Assembly: GCF_010726245.1 (NCBI RefSeq)
Contig: NZ_AP022561.1
Location: 4,774,001-4,838,000 of the forward strand
Direction: 5' to 3'
From: Mycolicibacterium aichiense
GTDB lineage: Bacteria; Actinomycetota; Actinomycetes; Mycobacteriales; Mycobacteriaceae
DNA: 64,000 nt
Position 1 is the stretch's first letter. Every line of letters begins with the position of its first letter. The translations under genes were made by a program, and so were the position numbers. This document shows positions 27,534-35,813 of this stretch, piece after piece. Under the pieces are notes generated by a model. It searched no databases, was not told the DNA's origin, and saw only the letters and a list, made by a program, of their open reading frames with translations.

Positions 27534-28229
27534 ATGAGCGGGTCGGTCAGTTATCGCAAGGACGACGCGGTCGCGGTCATCTCGTTGGACGACGGCAAGG
27601 TCAACGTGCTGAGTCCGGCCATGCTGAAGGAGATCAACGACGCCCTGGATCGCGCCGAGGGCGACAACGCCGGCGCTGTGGTGATCGCAGGCAACGACCG
27701 CGTCTTCAGCGGCGGCTTCGACCTGAAGGTGTTCCGCTCCGGCGACATCGAGGCCTCCGTCGAGATGCTGCAGGGTGGGTTCAACCTGTCGCACCGACTG
27801 CTGTCGTTCCCCAAGCCCGTCGTCGCTGCGATCACCGGTCACGCGATCGCGATGGGATCGTTCCTGGCGTGCAGCACCGATCACCGAATTGCCGGTCCCA
27901 CCTACAACTTTCAGGCCAATGAGGTGGCGATCGGGATGGTGCTGCCCTACCCCGCCCTGGAGATCATGCGACTGCGGCTGACGCCGTCGGCCTATCAGCA
28001 GGCGGTCGGTCTGGCCAAGAACTTCCTGGGCGAGACCGCACTGGCCGGCGGCTGGGTCGACGAGATCGCGATGAATAACCAGGTTTTGGCGCGCGCCGAG
28101 GAAGCCGCTGATGAGTTCACCGCGCTGAACGCCAGCGCGCACCTGGCCAGCAAGCTGCGCGCCCGCCAGGCCACCCTGGATGCGATGCGCGAAGGTATCG
28201 ACAACATCCGTTCCGAGTTCGGAATGTAG
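27534..28229 (+). CDS. echA3: Enoyl-CoA hydratase/isomerase family protein (EchA3-like)
   Basis: 231 residues, the length of M. tuberculosis EchA3. Crotonase features are AVISLDDGKVNVLSPAML, NDRVFSGGFDLKVF (first oxyanion element), ITGHAIAMGSFLACSTDHRI (second oxyanion element) and the QANEVAIGM segment. The usual hydratase Glu pair is not both visible, so isomerase or another reaction is possible. The start is ATG with GAAGGAG upstream. It ends six bases before the TetR gene, which probably controls it. Confidence 0.87.
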   Translation: MSGSVSYRKDDAVAVISLDDGKVNVLSPAMLKEINDALDRAEGDNAGAVVIAGNDRVFSGGFDLKVFRSGDIEASVEMLQGGFNLSHRLLSFPKPVVAAITGHAIAMGSFLACSTDHRIAGPTYNFQANEVAIGMVLPYPALEIMRLRLTPSAYQQAVGLAKNFLGETALAGGWVDEIAMNNQVLARAEEAADEFTALNASAHLASKLRARQATLDAMREGIDNIRSEFGM

Positions 28230-28235
28230 TAGTTC

Positions 28236-28826
28236 GTGCCCAGGGTCAAGCAGCGCACTCCCGAGCTGCGCGACCGCGTGGTCGACGTGGCGGTGAACAC
28301 GTTGTGCAAAGACGGGATGTCGGGCTTCACCACCCGCCGCGTCGCCGAGCGCGCAGGCACCTCCGTGCCCGCGGTCTACGAGTTGTTCTCCGACAAGGAC
28401 GGACTGCTGCGGGCGGTGTTCTTCGAAGGCTTCCGCCGTCTCGGCGGTGAGCTGGTCGCAATACCCGAGACGGCTGACGAGCTGGGCGATCTTCGGGCCG
28501 TGATTCCGGTGTTCCGCCGGTTCTGCCTGGACTACCCGCCGCTGGCACGGGTGATGTTCAGCAGACCGTTCCAGGAGCTCGACCCCGACCCTGACCAGCT
28601 GGCGTCCGCGCCGACGGTGCGGGAGATCCTCGTCGGGAAGGTGCAGCGATGCCTCGACGCCGGCCTACTCGCAGGCGACCCGGTCGACATCTCCCACGTA
28701 TTGCTCGCACTGGCCCAGGGATTGGCGGTCCAGGAGGCCGGGCGCTGGCTGGGGACGTCGGCGTCCTCGGTCGATCGCCGTTGGGACGTTGGCGTGCAGG
28801 CGGTTCTCGCGGGCTTTCGCGCCTGA
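28236..28826 (+). CDS. TetR-family transcriptional regulator
   Basis: 196 residues with GTG start. The N-terminal HTH covers ~12-58: VVDVAVNTLCKDGMSGFTTR, RVAERAGTSVPAVYELFSDK. The C-terminal helical ligand domain resembles acyl-CoA-responsive TetR proteins. It lies six bases after the EchA3-like gene, so autoregulation through the upstream palindrome is plausible. The effector is unknown. Confidence 0.85.
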   Translation: MPRVKQRTPELRDRVVDVAVNTLCKDGMSGFTTRRVAERAGTSVPAVYELFSDKDGLLRAVFFEGFRRLGGELVAIPETADELGDLRAVIPVFRRFCLDYPPLARVMFSRPFQELDPDPDQLASAPTVREILVGKVQRCLDAGLLAGDPVDISHVLLALAQGLAVQEAGRWLGTSASSVDRRWDVGVQAVLAGFRA

Positions 28827-28831
28827 CGGCG

Positions 28832-29062
28832 CTACGACTTCTTGCTGGGGATGACGATGATGACGATCAGCGTCAGGATGGAGAAGAACAGCCCCAGAAT
28901 GCCCCAGCCGAACGGGTTACGTCCTTTCATCCCCGCAATGACGGCGCAGATGATCGCGGCGATGATGCTGCCGATGGCAACGAAGATGCCTTTGATGCCG
29001 CGCAGGATGAACCCCGCCGCTTCGATGTTGTCGCTGGCCGCCAGCACGACGCTGTGCAACAT
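28832..29062 (-). CDS. Small membrane protein
   Basis: 76 residues from the ATG at 29062, which follows AAAGGAGG at 5 bases; a longer frame to 29098 has no such site. Two hydrophobic helices (FVAIGSIIAAIICAVIAG and ILGLFFSILTLIVIIVI) flank a short loop KGRNPFGWG. This resembles small mycobacterial superinfection-immunity/YqaE-like or DUF-type proteins, but I do not recognise it with certainty. It is convergent with the TetR gene, five bases apart. Confidence 0.65.
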   Translation of the reverse strand: MLHSVVLAASDNIEAAGFILRGIKGIFVAIGSIIAAIICAVIAGMKGRNPFGWGILGLFFSILTLIVIIVIPSKKS

Positions 29063-29122
29063 TCGGGCCTCCTTTGTAGGTTGGGTCTGGTTGCCCATTC
29101 GAAGACCGAACTAACCGCCGCG

Positions 29123-29911
29123 TCAGCAAAGAGTTGCTGTCAACCACCTGTCAATGTGGTCGGCCACGGATTCCCAGCCGCGTTCGAGCATCATGTTGTG
29201 ACCCATGCCCGGAAACATCACCGGCTCGGTGCGATAGGCCCGCGCGGTCGCGGCCACCTCCTTCGGTGTGAAGAATCCGTCGAGCTCGGCGCCGAGCACC
29301 AGCACCGGTGCCCGGACCCGGCTGGGCCGGGCGAGGTGGCGATACAACAGATCTCGGTAGAGCACCCGGGCACTTTCCGCGCTCAGCCGCGACGTGCACG
29401 CGGCGACGATATGCTCGGGCGTGTCCGAATGGTAGAAGGTGGCCTGTGAAACACCCTGCGCTGCAAAGAAATCCAGCGGTCTACTGAAAGAACGGGTGCG
29501 CACCGATTGGCGTCGATGTCGCCACGCCACTCGCACCGTCGCGGGAGCGATACCCGTCGGCGGGGCTGACGCGACCAGGACCGCGGCGGGCGCTTCGTGC
29601 ACCGCCAGGTATTTCTGCACCACGAAGCCACCCATCGAGTGACCGATGACCACCGGTGGCACCGGGAGATCGTCGGCGACGGTCTTCACATCCTGGACGT
29701 AGTCGAGGACGCCACAGGAGTTGATCGGCACCGCGGACGGGCTGGCACCATGGCCACGCAGGTTCAGCGCCAGAGCCTGGTAGCCGCGGTCGGCGAAGTA
29801 GTCGAGGAAGTGGTCGTCCCAGCACCAGGCCCCGTGGAAGGCGCCGTGCACGAACAGCAGCGGTGTGGGGTGGGTGGCAGTGGCCCCGCCCTTGGCGATC
29901 ACCTCGAGCAC
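29123..29911 (-). CDS. Alpha/beta hydrolase
   Basis: 262 residues. PLLFVHGAFHGAWCWDDHF gives the HG oxyanion motif and VVIGHSMGGFVVQ the nucleophile elbow (G-H-S-M-G). The acid is probably the Asp in LGAELDGFFTP and the base the His in GMGHNMMLE. The fold fits esterases, lipases or epoxide-hydrolase relatives; the substrate is unknown. It is divergent from the DUF4239 gene, and its start lies ~60 bases from that gene's start. Confidence 0.85.
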   Translation of the reverse strand: MLEVIAKGGATATHPTPLLFVHGAFHGAWCWDDHFLDYFADRGYQALALNLRGHGASPSAVPINSCGVLDYVQDVKTVADDLPVPPVVIGHSMGGFVVQKYLAVHEAPAAVLVASAPPTGIAPATVRVAWRHRRQSVRTRSFSRPLDFFAAQGVSQATFYHSDTPEHIVAACTSRLSAESARVLYRDLLYRHLARPSRVRAPVLVLGAELDGFFTPKEVAATARAYRTEPVMFPGMGHNMMLERGWESVADHIDRWLTATLC

Positions 29912-29973
29912 AGCGGAACCCTATCGACGCGGGCCGCTGTTTGGCGGGTGAATGCGGCGGCAATAGGTACTCG

Positions 29974-30762
29974 GTGATCTGGCTCCTGCAGCTGCCCGCA
30001 CCGCTCGTCGGGTTTGTGGTGGTCATCATCACCGTCGGGCTGGCCGTGCTGGGGCTGGTGCTGAGCCGGCGCATCCTCCCCCAGCGACGGTTGGCACGGT
30101 CGGGCGCGGTGGCGGGCCACGTGTTCGACCTTGCCGGGGTGCTCTACGCCGTGCTGGTGGCCTTCGTCGTCGTGGTGGTGTGGGAGCAGTTGAATCAGGC
30201 TGAGCGGGGCACGGAGGCGGAGGCGTCCGCGATCTCCGACCTGCTGCGCGATTCCACCGGCCTGCCGGTCGCCGATAGGGCCGAAATTCAGCGGAGCCTG
30301 ATCGACTACACCAACGACGTCATCGACGACGAATTTCCCCGCATGCGACGCGGGGAGACCATCGAGCAGCAATCCGAGCACCTGACCGCGGTGTGGAACA
30401 GCTTCCTGCACATCGAACCGGCCAAGCAGAGCGAGATCGCGTTCTATCAGGAGTCCATCACCCGGCTCGACGAATTGGGCAGCGCCCGCAAGACGCGAAT
30501 CTCCGGCAGCCAGTCGGAGATTCCTGGCGAGTTGTGGGTGTTGCTGCTGGGCGGCGGCATGGTGATGCTGTTGTTCACCTACACCTTTCCCTCCTCCGAC
30601 GTCGTAATCCACGGCGCGTTGATCGCGTTGGCCGGCTCCCTGCTCGCGTTCGTTCTCTATCTGACGTTTGCGATGGAGCATCCATTCGTGGGTTCCATCG
30701 CGGTTCAGCCGACGGCCTACGAGAACGTACTGGATACCTGGTCTCAGCTAGCGGGGAAGTAA
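29974..30762 (+). CDS. DUF4239 (bestrophin-like) membrane protein
   Basis: 262 residues from GTG at 29974; an upstream extension overlaps the divergent hydrolase and is unlikely. Two N-terminal helices and two C-terminal helices flank a soluble, helical middle. GHVFDLAGVLYAVLVAFVVV and WEQLNQAERGTEAEASAI are the DUF4239 signature. Members are suspected ion channels or stress-related membrane proteins in actinobacteria. No functional partner is evident. Confidence 0.75.
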   Translation: MIWLLQLPAPLVGFVVVIITVGLAVLGLVLSRRILPQRRLARSGAVAGHVFDLAGVLYAVLVAFVVVVVWEQLNQAERGTEAEASAISDLLRDSTGLPVADRAEIQRSLIDYTNDVIDDEFPRMRRGETIEQQSEHLTAVWNSFLHIEPAKQSEIAFYQESITRLDELGSARKTRISGSQSEIPGELWVLLLGGGMVMLLFTYTFPSSDVVIHGALIALAGSLLAFVLYLTFAMEHPFVGSIAVQPTAYENVLDTWSQLAGK

Positions 30763-30790
30763 CGCAACTCGAGCGGGCCGGCCGGGTACC

Positions 30791-31537
30791 GTGCGGCGGG
30801 TGGGACGCGTCGACGGCAAGGTTGCCTTGATCACCGGTGCCGCTCGCGGGATGGGCGCAGCCCATGCCCGGCTTCTGGTCGGCGAGGGAGCCAAGGTGAT
30901 TCTCGGCGATGTTCTCGACGACGAGGGCGCCGCGGTGGCCGCCGAACTCGGCGACGACGCCCGGTACATCCACCTCGATGTTTCGGATCCCGACGACTGG
31001 GCGGCGGCCGTCGCGCTGGCCCTGTGCGAATTCGGCACCCTCAACGTTCTGGTGAACAATGCCGGCATCGTTTACCGGCGCACCTTGAAGAACCTGGAAC
31101 GTGAACGCTGGCAACGGGTTATCGACGTCAACCTGACCGGGACCATGCTCGGCATCAAGTCCGTGATCGAGCCGATGACCGACGCGGGCGGCGGTTCCAT
31201 CATCAATATGTCGTCCATCCAGGCGATGCGCGGAACGCCTGGCAACCACGGCTACGTCGCATCCAAATGGGCGATCCGCGGGCTGACCAAATCCGCCGCA
31301 CTCGAGCTGGCGGCCAACAACATTCGCGTCAACTCGCTGCATCCCGGCATGATCCGGACCCCGATGACCGCACACATGCCCGACGATCTGGTCGCCGCCC
31401 CGATGGGTCGCCTCGGCGAGCCGGACGAGGTGTCGTCGTTTGTGTTGTTCCTGGCCAGCGATGAATCGTCCTATGCGACCGGCTCGGAGTTCGTGATGGA
31501 CGGCGGTCTGATCAGCGACGTGCCACACCGGATGTGA
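30791..31537 (+). CDS. Short-chain dehydrogenase/reductase (3-alpha/20-beta-hydroxysteroid dehydrogenase-like)
   Basis: 248 residues from GTG at 30791 (GTG at 30800 is equally possible). Classical SDR motifs are LITGAARGMGAAHA (TGxxxGxG), NNAGI, the catalytic Ser in INMSSIQAM, and GYVASKWAI (Y-x3-K). HPGMIRTPM and the NAD-type Asp after strand 2 (LGDVLDDEG) suggest NAD(H). It resembles the FabG3/Rv2002 type. Substrate is uncertain: steroid, alcohol or sugar. It is 28 bases downstream of the DUF4239 gene. Confidence 0.82.
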   Translation: MRRVGRVDGKVALITGAARGMGAAHARLLVGEGAKVILGDVLDDEGAAVAAELGDDARYIHLDVSDPDDWAAAVALALCEFGTLNVLVNNAGIVYRRTLKNLERERWQRVIDVNLTGTMLGIKSVIEPMTDAGGGSIINMSSIQAMRGTPGNHGYVASKWAIRGLTKSAALELAANNIRVNSLHPGMIRTPMTAHMPDDLVAAPMGRLGEPDEVSSFVLFLASDESSYATGSEFVMDGGLISDVPHRM

Positions 31538-31768
31538 TTGTCGACGACGATCGGCCCGCCAGCCTTTCCGCTCAGCGCGATCAGAACTGCGCTGCTCGAC
31601 GCCGTGGTGGCGCAATACCTGGCTGATCGCCGGTAACGGCAGGTGGAAACCGATGCCGACCGGCGCAATACGCCGGCAACTCGCTGCACCCGCAAGCGCC
31701 TTGCTGGATGCCTTGGTCAGCGGCTTTACCGTGGTTGACGAGAGATGTGAGTCAGTCAGGAGGGTGCG

Positions 31769-32509
31769 ATGGGCGACGCCGAGCCGGTGCCGATCCGCCG
31801 AGCGCGGGCCGATCAGGCTCGTCTCGTCGCCGACGTTCTGCGCCATCACATCCATGACGGCGGCTATCCGCACGGCCTTCCCGCCGAGGCGGAACTGTCG
31901 GTGGAGTTCGGGGTGTCCCGCAACGCCGTTCGCGAAGCCCTGGCCACCCTCAAAGAGGAGGGCCTTATCGATCGGGGCCCGAAGGTCGGCACGCAGGTCG
32001 CCATCCGCAAATACGACCATGGCTTGGATGCGCTTGTCGGACTGAAGGAAACATTCACAGGCTACGGCGAGGTCCGCAATGAAGTGCGAGCGGCGATGTC
32101 GGTGGCCGCTCCCCCGGCGGTCGCCCGCCGTCTTCAACTGCAGCCCGGCGAACCGGTGCTGTTCGTCGAGCGGCTGCGGTTCCTCGGCGATCTACCGCTG
32201 AGCCTGGACAAGACCTATCTGGCACCGGACGTCGGAGCCGAGGTCCTGAAACACCCCCTGGAAACCAACGACATCTTCGCGCTGCTCGAAGAAGTCACCG
32301 GGCAGCGGCTGGGATCGGCGAGTCTCGCCGTGGAGGCGGTACCCGCCGACGCCCACTCGGCAGCGATCCTGCAGGTACCGGAAGGCGCCGCGGTTCTGCT
32401 ACTGGAACGACTGACTCATCTCGATGACGGCAGACCCGTCGATCTCGAATACATCCGCATGCGGGGCGACCGAATCACCCTGCGCGGCAATCTCGTCAGG
32501 GAGTTGTGA
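31769..32509 (+). CDS. GntR-family regulator with UTRA domain
   Basis: 246 residues. The wHTH spans ~10-75: ADVLRHHIHDGGYPHGLP, EAELSVEFGVSRNAVREALA, TLKEEGLIDRGPKVGTQ. The C-terminal UTRA (HutC-type) ligand domain contains EPVLFVERLRFLGDLPLSLD and ends DLEYIRMRGDRITLRGNL. Its stop overlaps the ferredoxin ATG (ATGA), so it is the first gene of the transport/redox operon and its likely autoregulator. The effector would be the transported compound. Confidence 0.85.
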   Translation: MGDAEPVPIRRARADQARLVADVLRHHIHDGGYPHGLPAEAELSVEFGVSRNAVREALATLKEEGLIDRGPKVGTQVAIRKYDHGLDALVGLKETFTGYGEVRNEVRAAMSVAAPPAVARRLQLQPGEPVLFVERLRFLGDLPLSLDKTYLAPDVGAEVLKHPLETNDIFALLEEVTGQRLGSASLAVEAVPADAHSAAILQVPEGAAVLLLERLTHLDDGRPVDLEYIRMRGDRITLRGNLVREL

Positions 32510-32736
32510 TGACACTGATCAATCAGCGGGCTGACGTCCCGGTCACCATCGACGAGTCGCTGTGCATCGAGGGATGCACCCTGTGCGTGGACATCTGTCC
32601 CCTCGACTCGTTGGCCATCAACCCCGAGAACGGCAAGGCCTTCATGCATGTCGACGAGTGTTGGTACTGCGGCCCCTGTGCAGCCCGCTGTCCCACCGGC
32701 GCCGTCACCGTCAACATGCCCTATCTCCTTCGCTGA
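32509..32736 (+). CDS. 2x[4Fe-4S] ferredoxin, AprB-like
   Basis: 75 residues starting at the ATG overlapping the GntR stop. The first cluster is CIEGCTLCVDICP (C-x3-C-x2-C-x3-C), the second CWYCGPCAARCPTGAV. The arrangement, including GKAFMHVDECWYC and the closing VTVNMPY, is that of the AprB subunit of APS reductase shortened by its C-terminal wrapping tail. It should feed electrons to the AprA-like flavoprotein at the end of the operon. A generic ferredoxin is the fallback reading. Confidence 0.82.
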   Translation: MTLINQRADVPVTIDESLCIEGCTLCVDICPLDSLAINPENGKAFMHVDECWYCGPCAARCPTGAVTVNMPYLLR

Positions 32737-32761
32737 AAAGCCCGAATTCCCGGAGCAATTG

Positions 32762-34198
32762 ATGAAACACCGCTTTACGGCCGCGCTGGCGGCTGCCCTC
32801 GTCACAGTGTCCGCCGCAGGCTGCTCGCTGGACTCCAAGCCTCAATCGGCCGGTGAGGTCAATGTCGTCATCGGCTACCAGTCCAAGACCATCAACACTG
32901 CCACCGCGGGTGCCCTGTTGAAGGCCAAGGGCTTCCTGGAGAAGCGCCTTGACGACATCACCAAACGAACCAATGTCAAATACACGGTGCAGTGGCAGGA
33001 CTACGACACCGGCGCACCGATCACCGCCCAGATGCTGGCCGAGAAGATCGACATCGGTTCGATGGGCGACTATCCGTTGCTGATCAACGGGTCCAAGACC
33101 CAGGCCAATGAGCGCGCCAAGACCGAGGTTGTCTCGATCACCGGGTACAACGCCAAGGGCGCGCTGAACATGGTTGTGGTCAGCCCCAATTCGCCCGAGC
33201 GGGTTCTCACCGACCTGCGGGGCCAGAAGGTATCGGCCTCGGTGGGGTCGGCCGGCCACGGCACGCTGGTACGGGCGTTGACGAAGGCCGGTATCGACCC
33301 GAAGACCGGCGTCGAGGTGCTCAATCAGCAACCACAGATCGGGGCGTCAGCGCTGGAATCCGGTCAGGTGCAGGCCTTCGCACAGTTCGTGGCGTGGCCG
33401 GGTCTGCTGGCGTTCCAGAACAAGGGGCGGCTGCTGTTCGACGGCGCAGAGCTCGATGTCCCGACCTTCCACGGCGTGGTCGTCCGCCGCGACTACGCAG
33501 CCCAGCATCCCGAAGTGCTCGATGCGTTCCTGCAGGCTCAGATCGACGCGACTGACTTCCTGCACGAGAAGCCATTGGAGGCGGCCAAGCTGGTGGCCGA
33601 CGGCAGCGGACTGCCGCAGGAAGTGGTCTATCTCTACAACGGCCCGGGCGGCGCAGTGTCGTTCGACCCCACCATCAAGCCGTCAGAGGTCGACGCCTTG
33701 AAAAACGACATCCCGTACCTGAAGTCGATCGGCGACTTCGCGGACCTCAACATCGACCAGTTCGTCAACGACGCTCCGCTGCGCAAGGCGTTCGCCGATC
33801 GTAACCTGAACTACGACAACGCCGTTGCCGCCATCACCAACCCCATCAGCGTCGGTGGACACGATCCGGTCTGCAATGTGGCAGTCACCGACCCCACACT
33901 GGCCGGTGAACTGTGGATCGACGGTCACCCCACCACGCAGCCCGCCGCGAATCCCGGCTGCCTGCTGCGGGCGCTTCGCGAAGCCAACGCCAAGGGCGAG
34001 AAAGTGATCGCGGCCTACATCCCTGACACCGAGTTGGGCACCCGTTGGTTCGCTGACCGGTCGGTGTGGGTGCAGTCGCCCGCCGCCGACAACGCCTATC
34101 TGCCGTTCGACACCGACGCCGGCGCCCAGCGCTATATCGCAGCACATCCCGACGCGAAGGTGGTGGACTACCAGGCGGCGCTGGCGGGCGCCGTATGA
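32762..34198 (+). CDS. ABC transporter substrate-binding lipoprotein (SsuA/TauA-like) with an extra C-terminal domain
   Basis: 478 residues from ATG at 32762. The lipobox is VSAAGC at residues 15-20, so it is a membrane-anchored lipoprotein. The body (VNVVIGYQSKTINTATAG, IDIGSMGDYPLLINGSK, GQKVSASVGSAGHGTLVRAL) is an NMT1/SsuA-type periplasmic-binding fold for sulfonates, nitrate or pyrimidines. SsuA proteins end near 320 residues. Here ~120 further residues follow, with HDPVCNVAV, NPGCLLRAL, TRWFADRSVWVQS and PFDTDAGAQRYIAAHP, resembling a NosL-like domain. It is stop-start coupled (ATGA) to the permease. Confidence 0.85.
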   Translation: MKHRFTAALAAALVTVSAAGCSLDSKPQSAGEVNVVIGYQSKTINTATAGALLKAKGFLEKRLDDITKRTNVKYTVQWQDYDTGAPITAQMLAEKIDIGSMGDYPLLINGSKTQANERAKTEVVSITGYNAKGALNMVVVSPNSPERVLTDLRGQKVSASVGSAGHGTLVRALTKAGIDPKTGVEVLNQQPQIGASALESGQVQAFAQFVAWPGLLAFQNKGRLLFDGAELDVPTFHGVVVRRDYAAQHPEVLDAFLQAQIDATDFLHEKPLEAAKLVADGSGLPQEVVYLYNGPGGAVSFDPTIKPSEVDALKNDIPYLKSIGDFADLNIDQFVNDAPLRKAFADRNLNYDNAVAAITNPISVGGHDPVCNVAVTDPTLAGELWIDGHPTTQPAANPGCLLRALREANAKGEKVIAAYIPDTELGTRWFADRSVWVQSPAADNAYLPFDTDAGAQRYIAAHPDAKVVDYQAALAGAV

Positions 34199-35058
34199 CC
34201 ACCCAGCCCGCGGTACTCGCCGGGCCCGCCACCGCGGGAGTCGACGCCGTGGCGGCAAAGCCGGCGCGGTCACGGCGCCGGCCGTGGGGGTCGTGGGCGG
34301 TACGCGTCGCCTCGGTGGTCGCGGCGATCGCGCTGTGGCAGGTACTGACCGTCAACCACGTGCGGCTCTGGGTGCGTTTCGACACATTGCCGACCGTGAC
34401 CGAGATCGTCAGCTCCTTCACCAAACGACTTGCGGCCCAGGAGTACTGGCTCGATCTCGGGCAGTCGCTGATCAGGATCCTGACCGGATTCGCGCTCGCG
34501 GCGGTGGTGGGCGTGGTGACCGGCATTCTGCTCGGTCGGTCAACCGCGTTCGCCAACGTATTCGGCCCGCTGACCGAACTAGCCCGGCCCATTCCGGCGA
34601 TCGCTATCGTCCCGGTAGCGATCCTGTTGTTCCCCAGCGACGAGGCAGGCATCGTCTTCATCACGTTCCTGGCGGCGTTCTTCCCGATCATGGTGAGCAC
34701 CCGGCACGCGGTGCGCGCCCTACCGACCATCTGGGAAGAGTCGGTGCGCACCCTCGGTGGCAGCCGATGGGATGTGCTGGTTCGCGTGGTGCTGCCGGGC
34801 ATTCTGCCGGGAGTGTTCGGCGGGTTGTCGGTCGGTCTCGGTGTGGCTTGGATCTGTGTCATCTCCGCCGAAATGATCTCCGGCAGGCTCGGCGTCGGCT
34901 ACCGGACCTGGCAGGCTTACACCGTCTTGGCCTACCCCGAGGTCTTCGTCGGCATCATCACCATCGGGGTCCTCGGGTTCACCACTTCCGCGGCAGTCGA
35001 AGTACTCGGCCGGCGCGTCACCCGGTGGTTGCCCCGCGGCGAGGAGAAGACCCGATGA
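34195..35058 (+). CDS. ABC transporter permease (SsuC/TauC-like)
   Basis: 287 residues from ATG at 34195, coupled to the lipoprotein stop. About six membrane segments are visible. The BPD_transp_1 signature EAA loop is ESVRTLGGSRWDVLVRVVLPGI... (here cut), with AWICVISAEMISGRLGVGY following as in SsuC/TauC/NrtB permeases. It forms the transmembrane homodimer for uptake. The stop overlaps the ATPase start. Confidence 0.88.
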   Translation: MTTQPAVLAGPATAGVDAVAAKPARSRRRPWGSWAVRVASVVAAIALWQVLTVNHVRLWVRFDTLPTVTEIVSSFTKRLAAQEYWLDLGQSLIRILTGFALAAVVGVVTGILLGRSTAFANVFGPLTELARPIPAIAIVPVAILLFPSDEAGIVFITFLAAFFPIMVSTRHAVRALPTIWEESVRTLGGSRWDVLVRVVLPGILPGVFGGLSVGLGVAWICVISAEMISGRLGVGYRTWQAYTVLAYPEVFVGIITIGVLGFTTSAAVEVLGRRVTRWLPRGEEKTR

Positions 35059-35813
35059 CCACCACCGCGCCGCAAACGGGGATGGCGTTTCAGCTCAACG
35101 ATCTCGTGCTGAGCTATGGCGGGAAGCCGGTCATCGATCACCTCGACCTCCAAGTTCGCCCCGGTGAAATCCTGGTGCTGACGGGGCCGTCCGGATGCGG
35201 CAAGTCCACCGTTCTGCGGGCCCTGGCCGGTCTGTTGCGCCCGGACGCCGGCGAGGTTCTCGCCGAGGGCGTACCGGTGCACACCACCTCCCGCGACCGA
35301 GCGTTGGTGTTCCAGGACAACGCGTTACTGCCCTGGCGCACTGTGCAATCCAATGTCGAACTGGCCCTCAAGCTTGCCGGCACCCCCCGCGAGGGTCGCC
35401 GGGAGGAAGCGCTTCGATGGATCGCCGACGTCGGATTGACCGGATTCGAGAGTTACCTGCCGAAGAGCCTGTCCGGCGGAATGCGCCAGCGCGTACAGCT
35501 CGCCCGCGGGCTGGCCGGTGCTCCGCGCGCCGTGATGATGGACGAGCCGTTCGGAGCATTGGACGCGCAGACCCGCTCAAGCATGCAGAAGTTGTTGATC
35601 GACACCTGGCGCGCCCATCCGACCACCGTCGTCTTCGTCACCCACGACGTCGACGAGGCGCTCCTCATCGGCGACCGGATCGCCGTCCTCGGACGGGCCG
35701 GTCACCCCTTGCGCGCCCTGCACGACGTTCCCACGCCGCGCGACTCCTCCGCTGATCGCAGCGCTCTGCGATCGGAACTCATTGCCGCCCTTGATACCCC
35801 GGAGCTCATCTGA
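35055..35813 (+). CDS. ABC transporter ATP-binding protein (SsuB/TauB-like)
   Basis: 252 residues from ATG at 35055, coupled as ATGA. Walker A is GPSGCGKST, the Q-loop is VFQDNALLPWRT, the signature is LSGGMRQRVQLAR, Walker B is AVMMDEPFGALD and the switch is FVTHDVDEAL. These match the SsuB/TauB/NrtD subfamily. A longer upstream frame exists but only overlaps the permease in another reading frame. The stop TGA overlaps the flavoprotein ATG. Confidence 0.92.
   Translation: MTTTAPQTGMAFQLNDLVLSYGGKPVIDHLDLQVRPGEILVLTGPSGCGKSTVLRALAGLLRPDAGEVLAEGVPVHTTSRDRALVFQDNALLPWRTVQSNVELALKLAGTPREGRREEALRWIADVGLTGFESYLPKSLSGGMRQRVQLARGLAGAPRAVMMDEPFGALDAQTRSSMQKLLIDTWRAHPTTVVFVTHDVDEALLIGDRIAVLGRAGHPLRALHDVPTPRDSSADRSALRSELIAALDTPELI

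Noticed and set aside
30575..32137. A 520-codon minus-strand frame
   Set aside because: It runs antisense across the SDR, an intergenic gap and the GntR gene, all of which have strong motifs on the plus strand.
34284..35054. A long N-terminal extension of the ABC ATPase
   Set aside because: The extension overlaps the permease in another frame, while the ATPase has its own ATG at 35055 coupled to the permease stop.
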